A stretch of 64,000 nucleotides of DNA, taken from Candidatus Methanosphaera massiliense. Lineage in GTDB: Archaea > Methanobacteriota > Methanobacteria > Methanobacteriales > Methanobacteriaceae. Position numbers and translations under genes: made by a program. How positions within the stretch are numbered: the stretch's first letter is position 1; each line of letters begins with the position of its first letter. The DNA is taken from assembly GCF_028890305.1 (NCBI RefSeq), contig NZ_JARBXM010000001.1, forward strand, positions 1,282,501 through 1,346,500, written 5' to 3'. Positions 1-9,094 of this stretch are shown piece by piece. The notes beneath the pieces are model-generated. The model did not search any database. It was not told where the DNA came from and was given only the letters and a program-made list of their open reading frames with translations.

Positions 1-216
1 AAATTCTTCCCGAAAGATACAATAAAAACAATATCATTTGAAACAGCAGGTACACTAGATTTTGATGTAGACATAAAAATAGGTGTAACAAACAATACAA
101 CAGTAACAGCAGAAGGAGCAGCATTCAGTGCACCTCTTTCATTTAAAGTACCCTCAGAACAAGCAAATGAAGCAAAACAAATTGTTAATCTAGTAAAAAT
201 ACATTACTTATTATAA
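1..216 (+). CDS. C-terminal fragment of an unknown protein (cut by window edge)
   Basis: An open frame enters from the left edge and ends at TAA 214-216, leaving 71 residues. The visible part alternates short hydrophobic beta-type stretches with polar turns and ends in HYLL. I do not recognise the family; the beta-rich end could belong to a PH-like or Ig-like domain. It is followed by a T-rich stretch that could terminate transcription. The frame uses normal codons for this genome, so I take it as a real gene end. Confidence 0.55.
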   Translation, partial: KFFPKDTIKTISFETAGTLDFDVDIKIGVTNNTTVTAEGAAFSAPLSFKVPSEQANEAKQIVNLVKIHYLL

Positions 217-321
217 AAATAGATTACATATTTTATTTCTTTTTTTATTTTTATATATACTACTAATTTTGGAATTTTTTTTTTAAAAATAGAATAATAG
301 ATGAAGTAATATCATCTATAT

Positions 322-909
322 TTAAAATGATCTATAATAACCTACACCATGAGAACCAAATATTAGTCCAGATTGATGTGATTTCTGATGACTATATTGA
401 TAACCTTGTTGAATACTCATTGAATCTATCTCATCAGCAGTTTGTTGTTCAAGATACTCTTGTCTTTGTTGATTATAATCATCAAAGTATTGTCTTTGGT
501 CAGCTGTTAAATCATTATCACTAATGTCAAGAGATTTTATTTCAGTACCATTCTTGTAATACATGAAAAGTACTCCAAATACATCAGAATCTGTGAGTTT
601 ATATCTGGTTGTCTGAATAGTTTCATTGAATTTAAATGTACCTTTGGTAGCATATGCAATACCTCTTACACTACCAGGACTTAGTCTATAAGTAGCATTA
701 TCCTCAGTATTTGTACAAAAAGCATGTTGAAGACCAAGATCACCCTTGTAATCAGTAGTATTACCATCAGAATACTCAAATACAAAGTCTACTGGGAAGA
801 AATCATGTTTAACCATTCTGTCCTCAGAATCATCAGCTGAAACAATAGTAGTTAACAGGCAAGAAACCATCAAGAATATTAATATTAAAGATAATTTCTT
901 AATATTCAT
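322..909 (-). CDS. secreted protein of unknown function
   Basis: 195 residues. The N-terminus is a clear signal peptide: basic MNIKK, a hydrophobic core to about residue 22, then VSA-DD as a likely cleavage site. The mature part is polar with several N-x-S/T sites and a C-terminal stretch rich in Q, Y, S and H. I recognise no domain. Upstream of the start the minus strand reads GAGGATGAATACTA before ATG, a good ribosome site. It appears to be transcribed alone. Export is inferred from the signal peptide; function is unknown. Confidence 0.75.
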   Translation of the reverse strand: MNIKKLSLILIFLMVSCLLTTIVSADDSEDRMVKHDFFPVDFVFEYSDGNTTDYKGDLGLQHAFCTNTEDNATYRLSPGSVRGIAYATKGTFKFNETIQTTRYKLTDSDVFGVLFMYYKNGTEIKSLDISDNDLTADQRQYFDDYNQQRQEYLEQQTADEIDSMSIQQGYQYSHQKSHQSGLIFGSHGVGYYRSF

Positions 910-968
910 TAGTATTCATCCTCCATATTAATTGAAATTTAGATAATAATTTGTCATTACAACTATAA

Positions 969-1292
969 AATTATATCCTAAATAATAGAATCAATCTAAT
1001 TAAAAATTTTTTATACTTACCACCAAACTTACTACCTCTTGCTGGTGAAGGAGCAATGCAGGCTGTTACTATAGTTACTAAGCAGCCGTTTCATAGAATT
1101 AAAATAATATTTGACACTACAATGGTAGTAGTATCATTATGTGTTTGTTTATTTATGATACATTCACCAGGTAGCGTTAATATTGGAACAATTATATCCG
1201 CATTTCTTGTAGGTACAGTCTTAAAATATATTGTGAAAATATTTGAGCACTATAAAGGATATAATCCAATGGTTATAAATCATAATAAATAA
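969..1292 (+). pseudogene. 5'-truncated remnant of a YczE/YitT-like membrane protein
   Basis: The frame is open from 969 after a stop at 966-968 and has no start codon until ATG 1056. Residues before that ATG read LPPNLLPLAGEGAM, which resembles the conserved loop before the last helices in YczE-like (COG2364-type) membrane proteins. Two hydrophobic helices follow. The family is usually about 200 residues, so this is the C-terminal third of a decayed gene. A short functional membrane protein started at 1056 (78 aa) is possible but less likely. Confidence 0.5.
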
Positions 1293-1329
1293 AAAAAATT
1301 AGTTGGATGAAGATGTAAAAAAAGTAATA

Positions 1330-1425
1330 TTAATTCTTATCCTTCTTTTGTTTTCGGCGTTCTTTTTTCTCTTTTTCTAGTTCCGAATCTTTAATCTTGT
1401 TAACTAGTTCATTTACCTTATTCAT
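1330..1425 (-). CDS. possible small highly charged protein (31 aa)
   Basis: A 31-codon frame MNKVNELVNKIKDSELEK... ends in a run of K, E and R residues. AAGGTGT lies about 6 nt before the ATG and resembles the local GGTG-type ribosome sites. It lies 27 nt downstream of the 1453-1833 gene on the same strand, so it may be the second gene of that transcript. The composition would suit a short helix. It could be a chance frame, as no family is known to me. Confidence 0.35.
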   Translation of the reverse strand: MNKVNELVNKIKDSELEKEKKERRKQKKDKN

Positions 1426-1452
1426 ATAAGACACCTTATCAAATAGTAGATG

Positions 1453-1833
1453 TTATAATTTTAATCGTTTAAAATAGGTGAATGCTTGTCGTACTAGACT
1501 AATACCGTATTGTTTTTCGAAATCACTGTTAATATGATAGTTTATTATGTCAACACCATTTTTACCTTTATAGTAGTCAACTTGGCATGCCTGTGATAAA
1601 TCTATTATTCTGGCGTATGGCATTTCAATTCTAATAAGAACATAATCCTCTTCTGGTATAATGGTGGCGAAATTCATGTTACGTATATAATATGAGATAG
1701 ATGAATCATCTCGTTTTTCTGTTATTTCACCGCTAAGTTTTTTAATTCTATCAATTACATCATTTAACACATTTATTAATGGGTATTCCTTGTCATTGAT
1801 TATCTCTTCAATAGTTTTATCTTGAAATGTCAT
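1453..1833 (-). CDS. hypothetical protein, 126 aa
   Basis: Cytosolic, with no signal peptide. An N-terminal helical part is followed by a beta-rich section around residues 45-85 and a C-terminal segment ending FKRLKL. The shape is loosely reminiscent of DUF5655-type predicted nucleic-acid or transport accessory domains, but I cannot confirm this. Upstream on the minus strand, AAAGGTGATAAT precedes the ATG, a standard ribosome site, so the start is secure. Confidence 0.6.
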   Translation of the reverse strand: MTFQDKTIEEIINDKEYPLINVLNDVIDRIKKLSGEITEKRDDSSISYYIRNMNFATIIPEEDYVLIRIEMPYARIIDLSQACQVDYYKGKNGVDIINYHINSDFEKQYGISLVRQAFTYFKRLKL

Positions 1834-2015
1834 ATTATCACCTTTACTCTATTTATTATATTAGTCTCTTTTATTTTAAAAAATTATCACAATAAATGTT
1901 TATTATAATTATTAAATTGTTTTCAAATCCTTCTGAAATAATAAAAATAATAGTATAAAAAAGATAAATTAAATTATATAGAATTTTTGATTATTTAAAA
2001 AATAAAAGTGATAAG

Positions 2016-3182
2016 ATGAATACAAATATTTTAATAATAGGTGCAGGTATTGCTGGATTATGTGCAGCAAAGGAAGCTACAGCTAAGGGAGATAAAGTTG
2101 TAGTAATAGAACAAAAGGAGGACGTCTCTACAAATGGTGTTGAGTACATAACAAAAACTAATCTGCGACAGCTTAATATTAAATCTAATCCTGACTGGAT
2201 TCTAAATACTACGGATGGTTTTACATTAAATTCACCAGATAATAATAGAATTGTATTAGATGATTCAACTATTGCTATGCCTGAAAAATCATATATTGTT
2301 GATTTAGATAAATTTAATAAGGATTTAAAGAAAATGGCATTAGATAGTAATGCTGAAATATATTTTAATACAAAGGCTACAGGTATCAGTAGAAATGGTA
2401 GTAGTGTAGTTGTAACTGTAGATAATACTGATATAGGAGAAATAACTACTGATATACTTATCATAGCTGAGGGTTTAGATTCTAATATGACAAAAGAAGT
2501 TAATCTGGACTATGATTTATCAGATAAAAACACGCGTAGTATAGTTCAGTATAAAGTTAAATCTGTTAATGTTGGTGCTGATAATAATATTAATATGTAT
2601 TTTGGTAGTGTAGCACCTGGTGGCTATGCATGGATATTACCAGTGGATGAAAATAATGCATATATTGGTTTAAGTACATTAAATAGTAATGATTCAGATT
2701 CTGAGGAGTTATTGGATAACTTTTTATCAGAGAAATTAGATGATTATACTATTATAGATAAAGAATCCCGTATACTTCCGATTAATGGTATTAGTCGTGA
2801 ACGTGTTGATGATAATATTATGATAACTGGTGATGCTGCTGGTTTTATTAATCCATTAACTAATATGAAATTAGAGGATGTTATTGCTTCAGGAATATAT
2901 GCTGGTGTTGTTGCTGGTGAGTTAATATTCACTGGTGAGGATCTTGACAAAGTATATATGCAGAAATTTACAATGTATACTGACATGTTGATTAATGAAG
3001 ATACTGAGCGTTATAATGAAACTAGGAAATTTTTATTATCTTTAAGTGATGATGATTTTAATATAATCGCAAGTCAGTTAGAGAATGCAGAAATGTATGA
3101 ATCAGATATAGATAATATAATACGATACATGATAGAAAACTGTTCTAAGCCCGGATTACAATTAAAAAAGTTATACGCATAA
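2016..3182 (+). CDS. geranylgeranyl reductase family flavoprotein
   Basis: 388 residues. The N-terminal FAD-binding Rossmann motif is GAGIAG (residues 9-14), followed by a glutamate at the end of strand 2 (VVVIEQK). A second FAD motif, GDAAGFINPL, lies near residue 275. This is the architecture of digeranylgeranylglycerophospholipid reductases, which saturate the isoprenoid chains of archaeal membrane lipids using reduced ferredoxin or a similar donor. The length fits the family (about 390-400). Methanogens carry several paralogues, so the exact substrate is uncertain. The gene stands alone, converging with the 3196-4743 gene. Confidence 0.85.
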   Translation: MNTNILIIGAGIAGLCAAKEATAKGDKVVVIEQKEDVSTNGVEYITKTNLRQLNIKSNPDWILNTTDGFTLNSPDNNRIVLDDSTIAMPEKSYIVDLDKFNKDLKKMALDSNAEIYFNTKATGISRNGSSVVVTVDNTDIGEITTDILIIAEGLDSNMTKEVNLDYDLSDKNTRSIVQYKVKSVNVGADNNINMYFGSVAPGGYAWILPVDENNAYIGLSTLNSNDSDSEELLDNFLSEKLDDYTIIDKESRILPINGISRERVDDNIMITGDAAGFINPLTNMKLEDVIASGIYAGVVAGELIFTGEDLDKVYMQKFTMYTDMLINEDTERYNETRKFLLSLSDDDFNIIASQLENAEMYESDIDNIIRYMIENCSKPGLQLKKLYA

Positions 3183-3195
3183 GGGTTGTTAAGGA

Positions 3196-4743
3196 TTACT
3201 TTTTAAGTAATCTTAGTAATTCTTTCTTTGAATCTACACATGTGTAATCTTCATGTGGTAACTTTTTCTCATTAAATCCATAGCAGACATAATGTGTTTC
3301 AGGAGTTAAGAATTTACACCATTTTTTCCTTGAAAGTTCATGATATACTACTAAATAAAATCCTACATCAAACCATTCACTATCCTGTAGTGCTCGGTAT
3401 AATCTTATATTAATGAATGTTTCATTAAATGGCCTGGTTTTGAGTAGGATATACACGTAGGGTATCCATAATATTAACTTCTTTTTTAATGAACCTTTTA
3501 ATTTATAGTATTCAAGGGTAACCTTGTTACGTATAATTAATTTTTCTTTTAACTCATTGTATTTATTAGTGCTTTCCTGTTTATATTCCTTAAATTGAGT
3601 ATCTTCTTCAATAATCTTCCTATTTAACTTATCTAATTCTACTTGATAATCTGCTATTTTCTTATCATTAGCTTGTATTTGGTCTTCTTCGCTTAGGTAA
3701 TCTATCTTATAATCTTCAAGTAATTTATCATTATCATGAATCTTCTCGAGATGATATTTTAGTTCATTCTGATATTGGGCAATCTCCTTATTATTGATGG
3801 ATATCTGATTGATTTCATTTTTCAATTTTTCCTCATACTCTTTTATCTTTTTTTCTTGTTCAATAATCTTATTTTTGTGTATGGTAGATACATCATAAAA
3901 ACTAGTATCTATAATTTTATTAACATTACTAATAACATCTCTTAACTGCCAAGGTTTTAATGTTTCATGACCCTTATTTCTACCAATTATCCTGACATTA
4001 ATATTATTTTTATCATCTTTTTTAATGTAAGGTAATTCACATAACTTCTGGAAGAACGAGAAATACTCCTTATTAAGATCTAAATCAAATGTATAATCAA
4101 GTAATACAACAGAACGTGGAATATATTTCTCTTTTTTTATTAGTTCTATGATTGATATTCTATACTCATAATTATCATGTATCTGCTTAAGTGACATATT
4201 CTTAAATACATGTTTAATAAGGGGTTTAGGATATGACCTGAATATTTCAAGTTGTGGAACTTCTGCTATTGAAATAGAATTTTTAACGAGAATTGATAAC
4301 ATGATAGCCATATATCCACCTGATAAACTACCATAAAACATGAGGTTACCATATTGATTATTAACATCATACTTGTAGAGGTTCCGTGATATTTTAGAAA
4401 TGATTTCTGCAATAGTTTCTAAGTACCAGTTATCAATTGTACCTAATCCCCATCCTGTTGTTATTTCATTATTTATGTAAGTTGTAGGATCATTAATGAA
4501 TATTGTTGATTCTTCAAAGTACCAGTTATATCTTTCATAATAAGGTTTTGTTCTGTCATGTTTGTTAGGAATACTGCCCGGTGCTAGAATTAGTAATTTA
4601 TCGCTAGTATCCTTTAGATTAACAAGAAATTCATATTTAATATCATCTGCATATACAACTAGGTTGAATGGCTTATTCACTGGAAAATTATATCCTTCGA
4701 GTGATTCTAGGTTGCATTCAATTATTTTATCAGGTATGTTCAT
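3196..4743 (-). CDS. alpha/beta-hydrolase-like protein with long coiled coil and glycan-associated C-terminus
   Basis: 515 residues in three parts. Residues 1 to about 290 look like an alpha/beta-hydrolase fold with a nucleophile-elbow motif GSLSGG near residue 140. Residues about 295-405 form a coiled coil rich in E, K, I and N. The last about 85 residues contain FYLVVYHE...HYVCYGFNEKKLPHEDY, a pattern I associate with short repeats next to glycosyltransferases ('Yl...HYl..G..e.r.P'). I infer a role in surface-polysaccharide assembly or modification, perhaps de-acylation. Substrate unknown. Only 13 nt separate it from the convergent lipid-reductase gene. Confidence 0.55.
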   Translation of the reverse strand: MNIPDKIIECNLESLEGYNFPVNKPFNLVVYADDIKYEFLVNLKDTSDKLLILAPGSIPNKHDRTKPYYERYNWYFEESTIFINDPTTYINNEITTGWGLGTIDNWYLETIAEIISKISRNLYKYDVNNQYGNLMFYGSLSGGYMAIMLSILVKNSISIAEVPQLEIFRSYPKPLIKHVFKNMSLKQIHDNYEYRISIIELIKKEKYIPRSVVLLDYTFDLDLNKEYFSFFQKLCELPYIKKDDKNNINVRIIGRNKGHETLKPWQLRDVISNVNKIIDTSFYDVSTIHKNKIIEQEKKIKEYEEKLKNEINQISINNKEIAQYQNELKYHLEKIHDNDKLLEDYKIDYLSEEDQIQANDKKIADYQVELDKLNRKIIEEDTQFKEYKQESTNKYNELKEKLIIRNKVTLEYYKLKGSLKKKLILWIPYVYILLKTRPFNETFINIRLYRALQDSEWFDVGFYLVVYHELSRKKWCKFLTPETHYVCYGFNEKKLPHEDYTCVDSKKELLRLLKK

Positions 4744-4926
4744 TATTTACGTCCTATAAATTGTTTTAAAATTTTGTTATATTAGATGAAAAGATATTAT
4801 ATTATATTTCTATAATCTAAATTATTTATACATTAATAATCTATAATAATAAAAAAAAGTTAAAAAGAAAAGGAGTTTAGAAGTTTAGAGAATATATGCT
4901 ATTTTATCATGTATTTGAATTGATTC

Positions 4927-6075
4927 TTATTGATTAAATAATTCTTCTGCTTTATGCATATAGTCAATGACATCCACATCAAATGGACAGTTTTTTATAC
5001 ATTGACCGCATTCAATACAATCTGAAGCGTGTGCTGACAGGTTATTATAGTGTTCTCGTATACTTTCAGGTATTTGTTCATGTATTCTTGCTAAATCATA
5101 ATACTTGTTTACCATGGCTACGTTAATGTTAACGGGACATGGTGCACAGTGTCCACAATAGGTACATTGACCTTTGAATGAATGATTAGGTGCATTCTTT
5201 AATATTTTGGTGTAGTCACGTTCATCCTCATTAGCTTCGTAATATGCTAATGAATCATCTAATTCCTTAATACTTTTTACTCCTACAAAGACTGATTTCA
5301 CTGCTGGACGTGTAAGTGCATATTCTATACATTGGATTGGAGTGAATGCCACTCCAAATGGTGAGTCTTCATCGTTGAATAATCGGCCACCTGCAAAGCA
5401 TTTCATTACATTTATTGCTGTATTATTATTTTCACATTTCTGGTATAATTCTGCTCTTTCAGGTGCAATGCTTGATAAATCACGTGTATATTTCTCTTTA
5501 TTTGAGTAATCTTCAATATCTTCTGTAGCAGGCATTATATCATATGCAGGGTTAATGCTGAATAATATTAATTCTATTTCTGGTTCTTCTGCTGCTAGTA
5601 ATGCTACATCAGGGTTATGTGTACTTAGTCCTATGTGGTGTATGGTGTTATCTTCTTTTAGTTGTCGTATGTATTCTATGAATTCTCCATTCATAATTTC
5701 ATGGTACTCTTTTATTTCATCTACGTAGTGTATCATTCCAAAGTCCATGTAATCTGTTTTGAATTTTTTTAGTAAATCTTCGAATGCTGGTTTTACTTTA
5801 TCGATTTCACGTGTACGAACGTATTGGTTATTTTGCCATGTGGAACCAATATGACCCTGTATTATCCAGTTTTCACGGTTGCCTTCAATTGCATTTCCTA
5901 GTTTTCTTCTTATATCAGGATCTGACATCCAACAATCTAATGCATTTATTCCTTTTTGTTCACAGTATTTTACTAATTTGTTAACTTCTTCGTCAGGTAA
6001 TTCTCCCATCCATTCAGCACCGAAGGATAGTTCACTGATTTTTATCCCGGTATTTCCTATTTCCCTGTATTTCAT
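4927..6075 (-). CDS. aldo/keto reductase with C-terminal ferredoxin domain
   Basis: 382 residues from ATG 6075, chosen because AAAGGAGATTTTTT immediately precedes it; the frame runs further upstream to 6285 but without a ribosome site and into the next gene. The N-terminus MKYREIGNTGIKISELSFG is the classic aldo/keto reductase beta-hairpin and first strand, with a TIM barrel to about residue 290. Two 4Fe-4S motifs follow (CTYCGHCAPCP and CIECGQCIKNCP). Such fused proteins are common in anaerobes and are thought to couple carbonyl reduction to ferredoxin rather than NADPH. Substrate unknown. A paralogue lies at 22358-23476. Confidence 0.85.
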   Translation of the reverse strand: MKYREIGNTGIKISELSFGAEWMGELPDEEVNKLVKYCEQKGINALDCWMSDPDIRRKLGNAIEGNRENWIIQGHIGSTWQNNQYVRTREIDKVKPAFEDLLKKFKTDYMDFGMIHYVDEIKEYHEIMNGEFIEYIRQLKEDNTIHHIGLSTHNPDVALLAAEEPEIELILFSINPAYDIMPATEDIEDYSNKEKYTRDLSSIAPERAELYQKCENNNTAINVMKCFAGGRLFNDEDSPFGVAFTPIQCIEYALTRPAVKSVFVGVKSIKELDDSLAYYEANEDERDYTKILKNAPNHSFKGQCTYCGHCAPCPVNINVAMVNKYYDLARIHEQIPESIREHYNNLSAHASDCIECGQCIKNCPFDVDVIDYMHKAEELFNQ

Positions 6076-6247
6076 TAAAAAATCTCCTTTTCTATTTATT
6101 ATATTTATATATTTACATATATTTATATTTAAAGTGAATATATCATTAATATAATCATAAAAATTAGAACAGATATTATTATTTAAATGAATACTTGATA
6201 AAAAAAATAGTAAATGGTCAGGAATAGATGAATATAACATAATTATT

Positions 6248-6673
6248 TTATGATAAATCATCAATAATCTGAAATAGATTCTCATATTCGTTTAATGTTT
6301 TCTGTAATTTTTTCTTATTCATAGTGATTATTTGTATTTCATCCTTTTGTGGGGTAATTTCTGTTTTAGTTCTTAAATCATTATTATCTTTAAATAATTT
6401 ATCAACTAGTGTTTTTATTTGATTGTATTTTTCTTCAGTTATATTATACATTCGATGATTTTCAAGTACATCCATTGCATGGACAATACCCTTATTAATA
6501 GTTTCAGCACAGTGTGTTATTTTTATTTTAGTATCTAAGTAGTATGGTGTATCTATTTTATCTGATTGTATTAGTATGTTGATGATGCAAGTTATGTGTT
6601 CTTCATCTGAGTTATCAATAATGTGTTGAAGTGTTTGGAATTGTCTGAGGTTTGCATTGTTAAATGTTTCCAT
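6248..6673 (-). CDS. hypothetical protein, 141 aa
   Basis: Soluble, mostly helical by composition, with an acidic C-terminus ending IIDDLS. No recognised motif. The start is supported by GGGAAAAGATTAAA upstream. It lies 172 nt before the aldo/keto reductase start on the same strand and may be co-transcribed. Function unknown. Confidence 0.6.
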   Translation of the reverse strand: METFNNANLRQFQTLQHIIDNSDEEHITCIINILIQSDKIDTPYYLDTKIKITHCAETINKGIVHAMDVLENHRMYNITEEKYNQIKTLVDKLFKDNNDLRTKTEITPQKDEIQIITMNKKKLQKTLNEYENLFQIIDDLS

Positions 6674-6976
6674 TTTAATCTTTTCCCTATAAGTTTTTTG
6701 AATTTATATTTAGTATTATGTTATTTTTAATTTATATTCATATATTAAGTTTTATTAATTGAATTAAGTAGAATAATATAATCAATATTTTCAATTTTTC
6801 TTGTTAGGTTTTTCCCTAATACTTAATTTGATACTTTTTCTATTAATTAATTATATTTAATAAATAATTAACTAATATTACTTTTTTTTATTTGAATATT
6901 GTATATTAGAATTACAATAATTTACACATTAGATTTTATAATTCGAATATCTATGATTTAATAATAATATTCACAA

Positions 6977-6990
6977 TGTTTAATTAAACA
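6977..6990. promoter_or_regulatory. perfect palindrome upstream of mtaA promoter
   Basis: TGTTTAATTAAACA reads the same on both strands. It sits about 50-60 bp upstream of the TATA box of mtaA, a normal place for an archaeal activator or repressor site. Palindromes of this length also arise by chance in AT-rich DNA, so this is only a candidate operator. Confidence 0.3.
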
Positions 6991-7037
6991 ATGTAGATAT
7001 AATATTACTAATTAATTTAAATTTAATAACATAAAGC

Positions 7038-7051
7038 GCTTATATATAGAT
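7038..7051 (+). promoter_or_regulatory. probable TATA box of mtaA
   Basis: GCTTATATATAGAT is a strong archaeal TATA element in front of a methyltransferase gene that should be highly expressed. It implies a transcription start near 7067-7075 and a 5' leader of about 80 nt before the ATG at 7152. Confidence 0.5.
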
Positions 7052-7151
7052 GATTAAATAAGCAATTGTCTAAATAATGAACTTTATCATAATAACTTAA
7101 CTTATGACAAAGAAATTCATTAAATCTTAAATATTGGATAAAGTGGTGAAA

Positions 7152-8171
7152 ATGGATATAAATTATAAAAAAAATCTAGAAGACGTGTTAAATGGTAAAC
7201 AAACAGATATAACTCCAGTTATTACTGTTACACAATCAGGTATATTAGATGCAATGGAATTAACTGGAACATCTTGGCCAACAGCACATAAAGATCCCGA
7301 ACAAATGGCAACTCTAGGAGCATCATTATATGAACTAGCAGGCTTAGAAGATGCGAAAATACCATTCTGTCTAGCGGTAGAAGCAGAATCAATGGGATGT
7401 GAAGTAGATTTAGGTTCTGGTGGTAGAACACCTGAGGTAGTAAAATCACCATTTGAAAAACCAGAAGATATAGAAATCCCAGAAAACTTCGAAGAATCAG
7501 GCAGAATACCAGTAATATGCGAGGCAGTAGAAATATTGCATGAAAGATATGATAATCTACCCGTATGTGTAGGTATCACAGGACCATTTACAGTAGCCGG
7601 CCATTTAATAGGTGTGGAAGAAATACTAAAAATGATTAACCTAGATTTATTTGCAGTAGAGGATGCAATAGAAGTAGCAGCAGAAGCAGTATCAGCATAT
7701 ATCAGGAAATTAAATGAAGTAAAACCTGAAGTGATTTGTGTAGCAGATCCAACATCATCTGGTGACTTGCTTAGCCCTCTTGATTTTGAACAGTTATGTA
7801 GGCCTGCTCTTGAAGATATTGAAGAGGTTATGAAATCACAGAATGTCTTACATATATGTGGTCATACAGCCGGTATATTAAAGGACATGTTATCCTGTGG
7901 ATATAATGGTATAAGTATAGAGGAAGCAGTTGACATGAACTTTGCTCAAAAGGTAAAACATGACTTAGGAGATAAATGTCAAGTATGTGGTAATATTTCA
8001 ACAAGTAAAACCTTGTTTAGAGGAACACCTGAGGAAGTAAGAGAAGAGGTATTACAAGCATTAAATAAGGGAGTAGATGTAGTAGCTCCTAGTTGTGGTA
8101 TAGCAGCTGCTAGTCCATTAAAGAATATTCAAGCTATGGTTAATGCTCGTAATGAATTCTTTGGAATATAA
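7152..8171 (+). CDS. mtaA: methylcobamide:coenzyme M methyltransferase
   Basis: 339 residues of the uroporphyrinogen-decarboxylase superfamily. The zinc-binding motif of MtaA/MtbA enzymes is visible as H234-x-C236 (LHICGHT) plus C315 (APSCGI). The enzyme moves the methyl group from methylated corrinoid protein to coenzyme M, making methyl-CoM for methane formation. In Methanosphaera this serves methanol-dependent growth, with MtaB and MtaC (not in this window). I chose ATG 7152, which follows AAGTGGTGAAA. Upstream in-frame GTG and TTG codons (7134-7146) are possible but have no better ribosome site. MtaA versus a methylamine-type paralogue is not proven by sequence alone. Confidence 0.88.
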   Translation: MDINYKKNLEDVLNGKQTDITPVITVTQSGILDAMELTGTSWPTAHKDPEQMATLGASLYELAGLEDAKIPFCLAVEAESMGCEVDLGSGGRTPEVVKSPFEKPEDIEIPENFEESGRIPVICEAVEILHERYDNLPVCVGITGPFTVAGHLIGVEEILKMINLDLFAVEDAIEVAAEAVSAYIRKLNEVKPEVICVADPTSSGDLLSPLDFEQLCRPALEDIEEVMKSQNVLHICGHTAGILKDMLSCGYNGISIEEAVDMNFAQKVKHDLGDKCQVCGNISTSKTLFRGTPEEVREEVLQALNKGVDVVAPSCGIAAASPLKNIQAMVNARNEFFGI

Positions 8172-8303
8172 TAATAATTTACTTATTTTTTTTTATTTAT
8201 CTATTAATTATTGACTAATTTTTCTTGTTTAATTAATAAAAGATTTAAATATGTTATTAAAAGATAATATAATTATAAAAATGATAAAAGATGGCTTGAG
8301 AAT

Positions 8304-8696
8304 ATGAATGATAAAATAGAATACAAACCAATAGGATTTATACATAGTAAATACACTAATCCACAGGAAATGCCTAAAAATTACACAGAATCAAAAGATG
8401 TTGAAGCATACATTGAGTTAGATGAAAAATACATGAAAGGTATATCTGATTTACGTATAGGTGATGAATATATATTATTATTTCACTTCCATAAATCAGA
8501 AGGCTATGATTTAACAGTGCCTTGGCGTGGAGTGGGACCTATGAGAGGATTATTCTCTACACATGCTCCAAGAAGACCTAATCCTATAGGAGTATCTATA
8601 ATCGCTGTAACAAAAATTGAGGATAATAAGATATATTTCACAGGCGTCGACATGTTAGACGGTACACCTGTTCTTGATATTAAAAATCATAATTAA
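8304..8696 (+). CDS. TsaA/TrmO-family tRNA methyltransferase-like protein
   Basis: 130 residues. Hallmarks of the TsaA-like (YaeB/VirR) beta-barrel are present: YKPIGFIHSKY at the N-terminus and the signature FSTHAPRRPNPIGVS around residues 89-103, followed by GVDMLDGTPVLDIK. Bacterial TrmO uses S-adenosylmethionine to N6-methylate t6A37 of tRNA. Archaeal short homologues carry only the catalytic domain, as here. Activity on tRNA is therefore inferred. The gene stands alone downstream of mtaA. Confidence 0.82.
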   Translation: MNDKIEYKPIGFIHSKYTNPQEMPKNYTESKDVEAYIELDEKYMKGISDLRIGDEYILLFHFHKSEGYDLTVPWRGVGPMRGLFSTHAPRRPNPIGVSIIAVTKIEDNKIYFTGVDMLDGTPVLDIKNHN

Positions 8697-8755
8697 AAAA
8701 AAGTTATATTTAAGTATAAAAAAATAAAAAAAGAATAGTTTTATGATAATTACAT

Positions 8756-8974
8756 TTAATCATCATATACTTCTATACATTCACCTTGACATTTTTCTGC
8801 AGCTTCTTCATAAACTGATGCATCATCTACTTCTATTTCATCCATACCATCGTCTCTTTCTGAACCGATTATTGTAGCTTTGTCATCATCATCAAAAGTG
8901 AATTTTGTTTCATCTACTTCTACACAGTTTCCACAACTTGTGCATTCTTCTCTGTCTAATACTACTTCTACCAT
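8756..8974 (-). CDS. small 4Fe-4S ferredoxin
   Basis: 72 residues, very acidic. Cysteines C11-x2-C14-x2-C17 (ECTSCGNCVE) and a distal pair in EKCQGECIEVYD bind one 4Fe-4S cluster, as in single-cluster ferredoxins. The middle is rich in D and E (FDDDDKATIIG). A GGAGATATT ribosome site precedes the ATG. It is a likely electron carrier for the surrounding flavoproteins, but the partner cannot be told from sequence. Confidence 0.85.
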   Translation of the reverse strand: MVEVVLDREECTSCGNCVEVDETKFTFDDDDKATIIGSERDDGMDEIEVDDASVYEEAAEKCQGECIEVYDD

Positions 8975-9094
8975 AATATCTCCTCATTATAATTTTTTAA
9001 TAATAATATATACATTCTATTATTATTAAGTTTTTGTTACTATTATGGTAAAAAATTACTTAATCAATCAAATCTTTATTATTTGTTTTATTAA

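Larger units (their letters stand above)
6674..7151. other. AT-rich intergenic region before mtaA
   Basis: About 480 bases without a credible gene. It contains the promoter for mtaA (TATA box near 7040) and a perfect 14-bp palindrome at 6977-6990. The rest is A/T-rich and I see nothing further in it. Confidence 0.6.

Noticed and set aside
2744-2986. Minus-strand frames inside the geranylgeranyl reductase gene
   Set aside because: The plus-strand frame is a complete, well-known family; the others are shadows.
6076-6285. N-terminal extension of the ferredoxin-fused aldo/keto reductase to 6285
   Set aside because: The extra 70 residues are rich in I, N and Y, unlike the family. They overlap the neighbour gene and lack a ribosome site, whereas ATG 6075 has a strong one.
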